The notes: generated from the sequence alone by a model not told the origin. A DNA stretch of 64,000 nt from Lachnospiraceae bacterium (GCA_910573755.1 CAJTBO010000015.1:42237-106236), one strand, 5' to 3'. Shown: positions 54,407 to 62,083, numbered from the stretch's first letter. Translations and numbers: made by a program.

Positions 54407-54483
54407 AATTTTGATTACCTACGCATACTAAAAAGGACGTTGACATCGGAGGAAGAGAAGTATGCGTATGGTAATCAAAAATT
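54407..54483 (+). promoter_or_regulatory. Long inverted repeat enclosing the spoIVB translation start
   Basis: The left arm 54407-54429 pairs with the right arm 54459-54483: about 22 base pairs with only two single-base bulges (at 54469 and 54481). The 29-base loop carries the GGAGGAAGAG ribosome binding site. The ATG at 54462 and the second ATG at 54468 lie in the stem. The right arm is followed by TTTTT. Read-through RNA from recN would fold this way; RNA starting near 54437 would lack the left arm. Confidence 0.8.
54424..54430 (+). promoter_or_regulatory. Possible sigma-F/G -10 element for spoIVB
   Basis: CATACTA matches the forespore -10 consensus CATNMTA fully. No clear GMATR-type -35 is found at 17-18 bases; GAATG lies 22 bases upstream. 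Known spoIVB genes are transcribed by sigma-F and sigma-G, which supports the reading. Confidence 0.4.
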
Positions 54484-55703
54484 TTTATAAAGGAGTTATT
54501 GCATTTGCCCTTGCCGGAGCGCTTGCTGCAGGCTGGTATGTGTGCTATGATTCCATGCCCTCTCAGGTAAGATTGATCGCGGAGCGGGAGCAGCAGATGA
54601 ATTTCAGGGTGCCGGCAAGCGCCAGTATCGAGACGGATCAGGGCAGGATGGAGACAGGACTGTACCGCCCGGTGACAATGGTGGCGGGCGCTTCGGAAGC
54701 TACTTATCAGATGGATGTAAAATGGCTGGGGCTGATCCCGTTAAAGAGCGTGGAGATCCAGGTGATGGGAGAGCGGGAAGTCTCCGCCGCGGGCCTGCCC
54801 ATCGGAATATTTCTGAAAACAAAAGGCGTTATGGTGGTAGGCGTCGGCAGCTTCAATGATATAAACGGAGCGGTGCGTGAGCCTGCGAAAAATCATCTGG
54901 AAGAGGGAGACTATATCGTAAGCTATAACGGTGAGGAAATTACCGGCAAACAGCAGTTTATGAGCCTGCTGTCAGAAAATCAGGGAACGGAGGTCCTTCT
55001 TGGCATCGATCGGGATGGTGCGTACTTAGAAGAGCGGATAGCGCCTGCTCAGAATCAGAACGGAGAATATAAAATGGGCATCTGGATACGGGATAATGCC
55101 CAGGGGGTAGGCACGCTGACTTTTGTCGATGAACAGGGGAATTTCGGCGCGCTCGGACACGGTATTACAGACTCTGATACCGGAGAACTGATGGAACTCG
55201 GGCGGGGGTCCCTCTACGGCACGAAGATCGTGGCTGTGCGGAAGGGGACGGACGGCGTGCCCGGGGAACTGACCGGTATGATAGAGTATGACGATGAGAA
55301 TGTGATCGGGGAGATTACAAAAAATACATCCTACGGTATATTCGGGAAACTGAATATGGAAAAGCTGGCAGAGGGCGGGATCAGACTGGATACACAGCAG
55401 GTCGGTTTAAAACAGGACATCCATTTAGGGGCTGCCACCATGATCTCTTCGATAAATGAAGAGATGAAGGAATATGATATCGAGATCACCGCGATCCATA
55501 TGGGAAATGACGGCGGAAACAAGGGACTGGAACTTTTGGTCACGGATGAGGAACTGCTGAATCTGACAGGCGGCATCGTGCAGGGGATGAGCGGAAGCCC
55601 GATCCTGCAGGATGGTAAGGTGGTCGGCGCCGTGACCCATGTGCTGGTAAACGCGCCGGAAAAAGGATACGGGATATTTATTGAGGAGATGCTGCAGGAA
55701 TAA
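54462..55703 (+). CDS. spoIVB: SpoIVB signalling serine peptidase
   Basis: SpoIVB is made in the forespore, secreted into the intermembrane space and cleaves SpoIVFA to trigger sigma-K activation in the mother cell. The 413-residue protein has an N-terminal membrane anchor (about 7-25), a PDZ domain (about 105-195, with EGDYIVSYNGEEITGKQQF) and a peptidase domain. H233 (FGALGHGITD) and S377 (VQGMSGSPIL) are close to the known B. subtilis H236 and S378. The start lies inside a long inverted repeat. Spo0A, normally next, is absent. Confidence 0.96.
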   Translation: MRMVIKNFYKGVIAFALAGALAAGWYVCYDSMPSQVRLIAEREQQMNFRVPASASIETDQGRMETGLYRPVTMVAGASEATYQMDVKWLGLIPLKSVEIQVMGEREVSAAGLPIGIFLKTKGVMVVGVGSFNDINGAVREPAKNHLEEGDYIVSYNGEEITGKQQFMSLLSENQGTEVLLGIDRDGAYLEERIAPAQNQNGEYKMGIWIRDNAQGVGTLTFVDEQGNFGALGHGITDSDTGELMELGRGSLYGTKIVAVRKGTDGVPGELTGMIEYDDENVIGEITKNTSYGIFGKLNMEKLAEGGIRLDTQQVGLKQDIHLGAATMISSINEEMKEYDIEITAIHMGNDGGNKGLELLVTDEELLNLTGGIVQGMSGSPILQDGKVVGAVTHVLVNAPEKGYGIFIEEMLQE

Positions 55704-55776
55704 AACAGAAACGGATTTTTGCCGCAGGGAAACGGCTGTAAAAAGCATAAGGTATGCATAAGGTATAACAGGATCA

Positions 55777-55815
55777 GGGTGCCAAGGGGATATGTTTTCC
55801 AACTTTTTGGCACCC
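55777..55815 (+). terminator. Hairpin after spoIVB
   Basis: GGGTGCCAA (55777-55785) pairs with TTGGCACCC (55807-55815). No T tract follows, so termination is doubtful; it may be the edge of an old insertion. Confidence 0.4.
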
Positions 55816-55860
55816 CGATTTCAATAGAAGTAAAGCGGAGAAAGAACAGGGGTGATAGAT

Positions 55861-56054
55861 TGAGCCATATAGCCAATATTGAGGAATTCAGAGTGATCGG
55901 CTATTACATAAGTGAAGTGTCAGATATGCCGAAATATTTAAGCCGGATCGCCACGCGTCGATCGGATGTGATATTCTCGGCTGGGGTACAGGGGGATTTC
56001 ATTCGTTTACGGCCCGGTCAAAGAAGTACAAAATGGAACTTTTGGCTATTTTAA
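55861..56054 (+). CDS. Possible small protein downstream of spoIVB
   Basis: A TTG at 55861 with AGGGGTGAT just upstream opens 64 codons (SHIANIEEFRVIGYYISEVSDM...TKWNFWLF). A longer frame reaches back to an ATG at 55719 without a ribosome binding site. The product is not recognised and may be the start of a truncated gene. Coding status is uncertain. Confidence 0.35.
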
Positions 56055-56087
56055 GTTCCCGGGTATGTTTGATAGCTGACAATGCTT

Positions 56088-56288
56088 TCAGGTAATTTCC
56101 GGTTTGTCGAACTGACAGACTATCAAAAAACGAAATAACCCGCCGCCCACCAGAGCGGTGAAAAGCTGTTCTCTGAATACGGCCAAGAGCAGAAATACTA
56201 TCCCTGCAGGAACGAAGTCACCCACAAGGAAAAGGCACTCACCCGGGAAGATATTGCACGGAACAGTCAGGATGCCTAAATATTTCAC
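56088..56288 (-). CDS. Small hydrophobic protein coupled to the preceding minus-strand gene
   Basis: A GTG start overlaps the TGA of the 56285-56992 gene (GTGA). The 66-residue product is mostly hydrophobic (VGDFVPAGIVFLLLAVFREQLFTALVGGGLFRFLIV), suggesting two membrane helices. The overlap argues for a real second gene in a two-gene unit. It may itself be a fragment, as the C-terminus abuts non-coding sequence of the island. Confidence 0.5.
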   Translation of the reverse strand: MKYLGILTVPCNIFPGECLFLVGDFVPAGIVFLLLAVFREQLFTALVGGGLFRFLIVCQFDKPEIT

Positions 56289-56992
56289 ACACTCAAATAA
56301 TCAGCGGTTATATCTAACCGCTGATAAAAATTGAATATGGTTCTATAAAAGTCCAGAACATCCCCGTCCACCTCATAAAAAGAATTATCCGGAATGCAGG
56401 GGAGGTATCCATTCTCGCCCACCTTATCATACACTCCCGGGGTTCCGGCAGGTGCATCTCCCCAGGGCAGCTTTTTATTCATTTCTTTTTGCAGTTCGTC
56501 TCTGATATCGTCTACGCCGCCGCCTTTACGCAAGACTGTAATGATAATGCCGATTGTAATGCATATCCCCAACACTACCGCCGCAGCCATACCATATGGC
56601 CCCAACGACAACAGGAAATCTTCTATCTGCCACCACCAATAGATCGACAGGGCGTTTCTTGCACCGCCGCTGATAGACGCACAAAACAGTTTACAGTCTG
56701 CGGGGGCATGGACATCCACCATGGTGTTCACCCACGTTCCATTCCCCGGCACCTGTGGCCCGTCCTGCGTATACAAACACATTGCCTGCAGTCCCTCTGA
56801 CATCTCAAGCTTTTTTTCTGTCAGAAATCCCTGTGTGGATGCGCCGTCCAACCGGCTGTAATACAATACGATTCCTGCTATACAGCAGGCGGCATATGGA
56901 TTATAATAGCCCGTTGTCCCGCCAATAGCGGCAAGGGCATATAGGTGAGGAAAACTTATTTTTTGTCGAGAAATACGGCATTGCTGAATCAA
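56285..56992 (-). CDS. Membrane protein of unknown function, probably N-terminally truncated
   Basis: A 235-residue frame on the minus strand. A hydrophobic start (LYALAAIGGTTGYYNPYAACCIAGIVLYY) is followed by a soluble stretch (GLQAMCLYTQDGPQVPGNGTWVNTMVDV), a strong membrane helix (GMAAAVVLGICITIGIIITVL) and a C-terminal charged region with DDIRDELQKEM. The first residues before HLYALAAIGG look non-native and no ribosome binding site precedes them. The promoter of the divergent tetR lies immediately beyond, so the 5' end was probably lost in a rearrangement. Family not recognised. Confidence 0.55.
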   Translation of the reverse strand: MIQQCRISRQKISFPHLYALAAIGGTTGYYNPYAACCIAGIVLYYSRLDGASTQGFLTEKKLEMSEGLQAMCLYTQDGPQVPGNGTWVNTMVDVHAPADCKLFCASISGGARNALSIYWWWQIEDFLLSLGPYGMAAAVVLGICITIGIIITVLRKGGGVDDIRDELQKEMNKKLPWGDAPAGTPGVYDKVGENGYLPCIPDNSFYEVDGDVLDFYRTIFNFYQRLDITADYLSV

Positions 56993-57001
56993 GCTCCCTA
57001 C

Positions 57002-57030
57002 TTGACAACAGTTACCAATCGTGCTATTAT
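57002..57030 (+). promoter_or_regulatory. Strong sigma-A promoter of the tetR-ABC cassette
   Basis: TTGACA (57002-57007) and TATTAT (57025-57030) with 17 bases between them. An operator-like palindrome starts five bases downstream. Confidence 0.85.
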
Positions 57031-57034
57031 TTTA

Positions 57035-57065
57035 TTTGTGAATATTTATTACGAATATTCGCAAA
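57035..57065 (+). promoter_or_regulatory. Probable TetR-family operator palindrome
   Basis: TTTGTGAATATT (57035-57046) and AATATTCGCAAA (57054-57065) are reverse complements at 11 of 12 positions, separated by seven bases. The site covers the expected transcription start, a classic position for autorepression by the adjacent TetR protein. Confidence 0.75.
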
Positions 57066-57095
57066 TGTAGTTCAGGAGAAAGGAGAAGTGAAACT

Positions 57096-57686
57096 ATGCC
57101 GTCAAAGCCAGTCCTTTCGGACGCTGATAAAAAAGCAATCCGCAAAAAGCTGGAAGAACTATGCGAGGAATGTTGGATAGCGCAAGGGTACAAAAAGACA
57201 AGTATTAAGAATCTATGCGACAAGGCAGTTATATCTATCGGTACTTTTTATACGCTCTACCCGACAAAGGAAGATTTATTCCTTGAAACAATCACAGACA
57301 TACAAAGGAGGTTGACAGAAAAGATTATCGACATAAACAGGAACAGCCGGACGAAAGAGGGCTTTGCACAGTCCATGAAAAGGCTTTTCCGGGAATACGA
57401 CAGCAAGCCGTTCCTCTACAATGTCAATACGCCGGATTTTCAGTCTTTTGTGACAAAGCTGCCGGAAGAAACGATTAAGAAAATCAAGTTTGACAGTTTC
57501 GATTTTTTCAGACAGGTTATCCATGCCGCAGACCTCAATCTGAAAATGGAGGAAGCACAGGCTTATGGAATTTTAAGTGCGCTGCTGTCAACAATCAATG
57601 CAAAAGAAACGCTTTCCGTCACTTGTGATTATTTCGCTGTTTTTGATTTTATGGTGGATAGCCTTGTGGCAGATATTTTTGAGTAA
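57096..57686 (+). CDS. TetR/AcrR family transcriptional regulator
   Basis: A 196-residue repressor. The N-terminal helix-turn-helix is typical: CWIAQGYKKTSIKNLCDKAVISIGTFYTLYPTKEDLFLET (about residues 25-65). The C-terminal ligand/dimer domain is variable. It heads a run of seven genes on one strand behind a strong promoter with an operator-like palindrome, so it most likely represses itself and the ABC exporter genes behind it. AGGAGAAAGGAG precedes the start. Confidence 0.92.
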   Translation: MPSKPVLSDADKKAIRKKLEELCEECWIAQGYKKTSIKNLCDKAVISIGTFYTLYPTKEDLFLETITDIQRRLTEKIIDINRNSRTKEGFAQSMKRLFREYDSKPFLYNVNTPDFQSFVTKLPEETIKKIKFDSFDFFRQVIHAADLNLKMEEAQAYGILSALLSTINAKETLSVTCDYFAVFDFMVDSLVADIFE

Positions 57687-57697
57687 AGGAGATTTTT

Positions 57698-57928
57698 ATG
57701 ACAGAATTTGAGTACAAAACGATAGTAATTGACAGCAAGGAAACAGAACATTCCGAAAAGTCGCTGTCTGATAAACTGAACCATTACGGTAAGGACGGCT
57801 GGGAACTGGTTACTTGTTTTTCTTATCCATGTATAGGCAGCTCGGGGTATTCCCTTATCGGAATCGCACAGAAAGCGACTTTGATATTTAAAAGGCGGCT
57901 ATGCCCCGGAAAGGGGGCGAGCGAATGA
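57698..57928 (+). CDS. DUF4177 domain-containing small protein
   Basis: A 76-residue protein with the DUF4177 pattern: an initial strand (FEYKTIVIDS), the turn LNHYGKDGWELVTCFSY and a terminal strand ATLIFKRRL. The function of this domain is unknown. The stop overlaps the ABC ATPase start (ATGA), so it is translated with the transporter. AAAGGAG precedes the ATG by a few bases. Confidence 0.82.
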   Translation: MTEFEYKTIVIDSKETEHSEKSLSDKLNHYGKDGWELVTCFSYPCIGSSGYSLIGIAQKATLIFKRRLCPGKGASE

Positions 57929-58686
57929 CAAATGCGGTTGAAGTCCGGCATTTATCAAAATCCATAGAGGGCAGCCCCATACTGAATGATATTTGCATAA
58001 ATGTAAGGCAAGGGGAAGTATACGGATTTCTGGGCGCAAACGGCGCAGGAAAAACTTCGCTGATGAAAACACTGTACCACATTATTTTCCCCGATACAGG
58101 TACGGTATGTTTATTAGGCGAAACGATCAACAAGGGGAACAATCCCGTTTTCTCCCGTATCGGCAGCATGATTGAAAGCCCTGTTTTTTACAGCCATTTA
58201 AGCGCATATGAGAACATGGAACTCCATTGCCGGTACATGGGCGCAGGCCACGAATGCTGCGCTTCGGAAAACATCATGGAAACGCTGTCATTGTTGGGTA
58301 TTGCAGAAACGGGCAATAAAGCCGTAGGGAAATTCTCTTTGGGAATGAAACAGCGGCTTGCGCTTGCAAGGGCAATGCTCACAAAGCCGGATTTGCTCAT
58401 TTTAGACGAACCTATAAACGGCTTAGACCCACGGGGAATTATCGAAGTGCGGGAGCTGCTGCTGCGAATCAACCATGAATACCACACAAGCATTTTAATA
58501 TCCAGCCATATCCTTGACGAGCTGTCTAAAATTGCCGACACAATCGGAATTATTGACCACGGGACTATGCTTGCGGAAGTATCTATGAAAGAGCTTACGG
58601 CGAAAGGGATAGACCTTGAATCCTATTATTTAGGCTTATTGGGAGGAGGTGGAAAAAATGTGGAATCTTATCCGCATGGAAATTAA
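57925..58686 (+). CDS. ABC transporter ATP-binding protein
   Basis: A 253-residue ATPase of the drug/antimicrobial-peptide export type (BcrA-like). Walker A is GANGAGKTS, the Q-loop region is SMIESPVFYSHLSAYENM, the signature is FSLGMKQRLALARAM, Walker B is LLILDEPINGLDP and the H-loop is SSHILDEL. I chose the ATG at 57925 because AAAGGGGGCGAG precedes it and it overlaps the upstream stop. It partners the permease encoded next. Confidence 0.95.
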   Translation: MTNAVEVRHLSKSIEGSPILNDICINVRQGEVYGFLGANGAGKTSLMKTLYHIIFPDTGTVCLLGETINKGNNPVFSRIGSMIESPVFYSHLSAYENMELHCRYMGAGHECCASENIMETLSLLGIAETGNKAVGKFSLGMKQRLALARAMLTKPDLLILDEPINGLDPRGIIEVRELLLRINHEYHTSILISSHILDELSKIADTIGIIDHGTMLAEVSMKELTAKGIDLESYYLGLLGGGGKNVESYPHGN

Positions 58687-59353
58687 GAAAGTACCGTTAA
58701 AGCCGCATATCGCCGGATTGTTAATCGCTAACTTTATCATTTTTCTGCTTTCCGCCTTTACGTCCAGCCTTTTAACTGCAAGCGGCAATATATCCACGCT
58801 TCCGGGATTTGCCCCAGTCCAGTTAGATACGGTTACGTTAGCGGCAATGCTTGTAAGGGCTACTCTGATTGTATGGGAAGCGGTACTGATTTCCGTATTT
58901 GTGATTGAAGAATACAGAAACAAGACAATCGGCTTGCTTTTCACTTACCCGATCAGCCGCACGAAACTGATTACGGCAAAACTCATTTTGATATGCTGCA
59001 TTAGTTTTACGTTCCATGTGCTGTCAAATATCTTCCAATATGCCACAATCTTTCTTGCGGCAAAATGTTTTGATTTTGTCACGTTCAGCTTTGGAAACAT
59101 ACTGGCACAGGCAGTTACAACAATATCCGCTATCCTGTTGGGGCTTCTTCCGCTGTATGTTGGAATGATAAAGAAGTCGACGATTGCAACTGTTGTTTCG
59201 TCTATTGTCATTGTTGCCATAGCGTCAAACTCACAGGGAAGCAGCGCAGGACTTTTGTCAATTCCTGTTGTGGCAGTTATTTTCAGTATCATAGGAATTA
59301 TTTTTTCAGCAGTCACAATGAGAAAAATGGTTTTATCAGATTTAAGCAATTAA
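58658..59353 (+). CDS. ABC-2 type permease
   Basis: A 231-residue membrane protein with six predicted helices, beginning WNLIRMEIKKVPLKPHIAG. The EEYRNKTIGLLFTYPISRTKLITAKLI segment is typical of ABC-2 permeases such as BcrB-like subunits. GGGAGGAGG stands eight bases before the ATG at 58658, which I prefer to a GTG at 58649. It overlaps the ATPase gene. The exported substrate, perhaps a peptide or toxic compound, is not predictable. Confidence 0.9.
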   Translation: MWNLIRMEIKKVPLKPHIAGLLIANFIIFLLSAFTSSLLTASGNISTLPGFAPVQLDTVTLAAMLVRATLIVWEAVLISVFVIEEYRNKTIGLLFTYPISRTKLITAKLILICCISFTFHVLSNIFQYATIFLAAKCFDFVTFSFGNILAQAVTTISAILLGLLPLYVGMIKKSTIATVVSSIVIVAIASNSQGSSAGLLSIPVVAVIFSIIGIIFSAVTMRKMVLSDLSN

Positions 59354-59371
59354 AAGAAAGGGGGCGATAAC

Positions 59372-59617
59372 ATGAATTTTCCAATTCCCGATTTTGTACC
59401 CGTTCCAAGTGCGGAAATCATGCAGACTATTTCAATCGTATCATTGTTTGTCGGTATCTGTCTTGTGGGTGTGGGATTGCTTTTCCAATTTCTTTGTAAA
59501 AGAAATTTTTTCTGCAACAAGAGAAAAGGGAAAGAAAAGAAAGCCACAGCCCTATGGATTGTCATAGGCATTGGCGTGTTGCTTATTGTAAATCATGGCA
59601 TACAGTTATTATTTTAA
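59372..59617 (+). CDS. Small two-helix membrane protein in the ABC cassette
   Basis: An 81-residue protein with two membrane helices (IVSLFVGICLVGVGLLFQFL and ALWIVIGIGVLLIVNHGIQLLF) and a basic cysteine-containing loop between them. GAAAGGGGG precedes the ATG. It follows the permease by 18 bases, so it may be an accessory or immunity protein of the cassette. Family not recognised. Confidence 0.7.
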   Translation: MNFPIPDFVPVPSAEIMQTISIVSLFVGICLVGVGLLFQFLCKRNFFCNKRKGKEKKATALWIVIGIGVLLIVNHGIQLLF

Positions 59618-59627
59618 GGAGGACAAA

Positions 59628-59873
59628 ATGATTAAAGAAGTAAATCAAGCTTGCGAAAAGCTGAATAGTAGATTGGGGATTTCCGTAGAGCTTCCCAACC
59701 CGAAAAAGAAAGCGTTAAAAACGGCAGCGGCTTATAACTTAGTTGTTGGTGTTGGTCTGGTGGCGGCAGGAATCCTTTTCCCGTCAAAATCTTGTGCGTT
59801 ATTGGGCGGCATCAGCGTTATCAGCAGCGTTGTACTGCGAAAGGAAAGCAAGAATAAGAACCATGAATCATGA
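59628..59873 (+). CDS. Small membrane protein in the ABC cassette
   Basis: An 81-residue protein with a charged N-terminal helix (IKEVNQACEKLNSRLGISVELPNPKKKALK) and a hydrophobic C-terminal half (AYNLVVGVGLVAAGILFPS, ALLGGISVISSVVL). AAGGAGG is at ideal spacing before the ATG. It overlaps the next gene by 11 bases. Function unknown. Confidence 0.7.
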   Translation: MIKEVNQACEKLNSRLGISVELPNPKKKALKTAAAYNLVVGVGLVAAGILFPSKSCALLGGISVISSVVLRKESKNKNHES

Positions 59874-60066
59874 CGAAAACGAGCAATTCAAATGGTTATT
59901 ATGCCCTGTTTGCGGAAGCAAGACACGCATTAAAATGCGGTCAGATACAGAACTTAGGAATTTCCCGCTGTTCTGCCCCAAATGTAAGCAGGAAATCTTA
60001 ATCAGTGTAACACAATTTCATATTTCGGTTATCAAAGAGCCGGACGCACAGACGCAGAGCCGATAA
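59863..60066 (+). CDS. Cysteine-rich KTR-type small protein
   Basis: A 67-residue zinc-ribbon-like protein: WLLCPVCGSKTRIKMRSDTEL and FPLFCPKCKQEILISV, two C-x2-C knuckles with the KTR triplet that names the family (cysteine-rich KTR). Such proteins are frequent cargo of conjugative elements in gut Firmicutes. Their function is unknown. A terminator follows. Confidence 0.85.
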   Translation: MNHDENEQFKWLLCPVCGSKTRIKMRSDTELRNFPLFCPKCKQEILISVTQFHISVIKEPDAQTQSR

Positions 60067-60106
60067 CACGCAGAAGTAAAGAAATGCGGTTATCGGTTCT
60101 TTTTTT
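60057..60106 (+). terminator. Rho-independent terminator of the tetR-ABC cassette
   Basis: GAGCCGATAAC (from 60057) pairs with GTTATCGGTTC (60089-60099) with a second inner GCA/TGC pairing, followed by seven T. It overlaps the end of the KTR gene. Confidence 0.85.
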
Positions 60107-60231
60107 GTAATCAATAATCAAAGGGGAGACAGCCTCAATGTTGTTGCCCCTTTGAATTATAAAAGCAACTGTAAACCATGCACCGCCCCATGTGGGAGAA
60201 AGGGGGAAATTTCTATAAGTAGGTGAAGCCG

Positions 60232-60384
60232 TTGGCAACATTAAAACATATCAGCTCTAAAAATGCCGACTATGGCAAGCTGAAAAAACAGGTACAGGAG
60301 TATGATGTTATAAAGCGGAACATAGACAATATTTTACAGACAGAGAAACAGCCGGAACGGGAACGGCAGACAGAGCGCGGATAA
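60232..60384 (+). pseudogene. Relaxase/mobilisation nuclease remnant with internal deletion
   Basis: A 50-codon frame starting with TTG reads LATLKHISSKNADYGK and then jumps to LKKQVQEYDVIKRNIDNILQ. The first part is the well-known start of Clostridia relaxases (ATLKHINSKNADYG...), which are several hundred residues long. The second part resembles a relaxase C-terminus. The whole nuclease core is missing, so this is a deletion scar of a conjugative or mobilisable element. The rest of 60107-60487 holds nothing else that I can see. Confidence 0.7.
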
Positions 60385-60487
60385 TGTCACAAGACCATTG
60401 CATTTTGAGTTTTGAAATCATATAATAGGAACTGGCAATTCAGAATTGGACAAATCTGAATTTTCAGAAGAAAGGAAAAAATATATT

Positions 60488-61003
60488 ATGTATAATGAAA
60501 ATATTAGAAAATTAAGCTGTATGGTTCTTGTAATCGGTACTTTATTAGAATTAACGGGATGTGGAGCTTTAAACGGAGCAGAAGATTTCACTGGAGCTGA
60601 CAATCAAATAAAGATGACGTATGTGGAAAATGCCGGACAGACAGATACAGAAGACTCCATAAGAAATGCAGCAAGTGAAGCACAGGAGTCAGACAATGAG
60701 GAAGATTGGGAGGATACGGCGCTTTGGGAAGAATATGCAACCTATGGCATCGTAAAAATTGAAGACTTCTATTACTATCAAGGCGAGTTAGTATATATTA
60801 TCAAGGATCAGCATGCCGATAGTTCTGTTTATTTGCTAAATACAGATTCAAAAGGAACCGTCAGCATTAAGGTTACACGAAATGCAGAAGAAGAAATCGC
60901 GGGAATTTCTTATATGACTGAGGAAGAAGTAGAAAAAGCACGGTCAAAAATTTTGGGTGAAGTAGAGATAGTAAACGCAGCCAGATTTAGAAATCCAAAA
61001 TAA
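60488..61003 (+). CDS. Small lipoprotein of unknown function
   Basis: A 171-residue protein with a lipoprotein signal (IRKLSCMVLVIGTLLELTGCG, lipobox cysteine near 24), an acidic low-complexity region (QTDTEDSIRNAASEAQESDNEEDWED) and a small beta-rich C-terminal domain (YGIVKIEDFYYYQGELVYIIKD, SVYLLNTDSKGTVSIKV). AGAAAGGA lies before the ATG at 60488, which I prefer to an upstream GTG/ATG near 60446. It precedes sigma-factor remnants and may once have belonged to their regulon. Confidence 0.75.
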   Translation: MYNENIRKLSCMVLVIGTLLELTGCGALNGAEDFTGADNQIKMTYVENAGQTDTEDSIRNAASEAQESDNEEDWEDTALWEEYATYGIVKIEDFYYYQGELVYIIKDQHADSSVYLLNTDSKGTVSIKVTRNAEEEIAGISYMTEEEVEKARSKILGEVEIVNAARFRNPK

Positions 61004-61044
61004 GAGCTGGATAACAGTGTATTTACATCAGATGTTGAAGTTAA

Positions 61045-61383
61045 AAAACAGGCGAAGAAAAATACTATGAAGATGTGCTGCGTTTCCTGAGAGGACTTTC
61101 CAGAGATGAACAGTTGGCAGAAGAACTGACACAGGAAACGATTTATCGGGCAATAAAATCGATTCATATGTTCAAAGGCGATTCAGACATGCGTGTATGG
61201 CTTTGCTCTATTGCTAAAAATTTGTATTTTACATATCGTAAGAAACAAAAATATGTGACATATGGTGAAACATATGAAAATTATGAAGCGGAAGAAAAAC
61301 TATTTATGCAAATATTGGAAGACAGAGAAACAGCGTTCCAAATACTTCCGCATAGAAAAAATTTCCTTATATGGTTCTTTTAA
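61045..61383 (+). pseudogene. ECF sigma factor remnant (region 2 only)
   Basis: In one frame from about 61051 the sequence reads EEKYYEDVLRFLRGLSRDEQLAEELTQETIYRAIKSI and MFKGDSDMRVWLCSIAKNLYFTYRKKQ, which is sigma region 2 of an ECF factor. The N-terminal start is missing (a TAA lies at 61042) and after LEDRETAFQIL the frame goes off and stops at 61383, so region 4 is lost. Confidence 0.75.
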
Positions 61384-62083
61384 TTCATGCAAAATCTATT
61401 CAATACAGTAGAGAGCCTGCTGAAAGTTTCCGGAAATATGTAAAAAATAAAAAAAGAAGACTGGGAATTAAAATAGCTGTTATTACGGCATTGGTAGTTA
61501 TGACTATAGTGATGATACGTCTTATAGCAGTTGGTGCGTTGGTTGCCTTTCTGGCATTGGATGGAGAAAAAGCCGAAGTGCTTGAAGATACAGATATAAG
61601 CCATTATTCATGGTATATTGGTGAAAATGCCGGAGAGGAATATGCAGAGAAATGGGGGATGAAGGAAGATATTTTTCCTGAGGAAATAACAAATGAAATG
61701 CGGGTTACAGATTATAAGATGGTATATTATAATCCTTGGGATGCGCAATATTTAAGTTATCTCGTTGTAGAATATGAAGAGAATAATTATCAAACAGAAG
61801 TGAAGAGGCTTAATAATTATGCATCTACAGAATATATAGGATATTATGGTTCTGAAAGTTTTATGAACGGCTATAAACTGCTTGCAATGGAAGCAGATCC
61901 TTATTATGGATTTGTATATGCGCTTGGAACAGATAAAAATAGTATTATATATATGTTGAACTGATTTTTTGTAATTATTTTATGGATATAGATTATGAAA
62001 GTATGATACCTGAAGAATACTTGCCGGTAGGATTTGATGCTGCAAAAGATAACTCTTACAGAAAACAGCAATTGGGAGAATAA
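61371..62083 (+). pseudogene. Remnant of the cognate anti-sigma-type membrane protein
   Basis: From 61371 the frame encodes ESFRKYVKNKKRRLG, a membrane helix (IKIAVITALVVMTIVMIRLIAVGALVAFLAL) and an extracytoplasmic domain to 61964. The usual cytoplasmic zinc-finger start of such proteins is missing, deleted together with the sigma C-terminus. Near 61950-61960 a TA-repeat (ATATATATG) breaks the frame. In another frame the protein continues VELIFCNYFMDIDYESMIPEEYLPVGFDA to a TAA at 62081-62083. The gene is therefore truncated at the start and frameshifted near the end. Confidence 0.65.

Noticed and set aside
55719..56054. A 111-codon frame after spoIIVB-side sequence as a full gene
   Set aside because: The first 47 codons cross a hairpin and lack a ribosome binding site. 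Only the part from the TTG at 55861 has any support, and that is weak.
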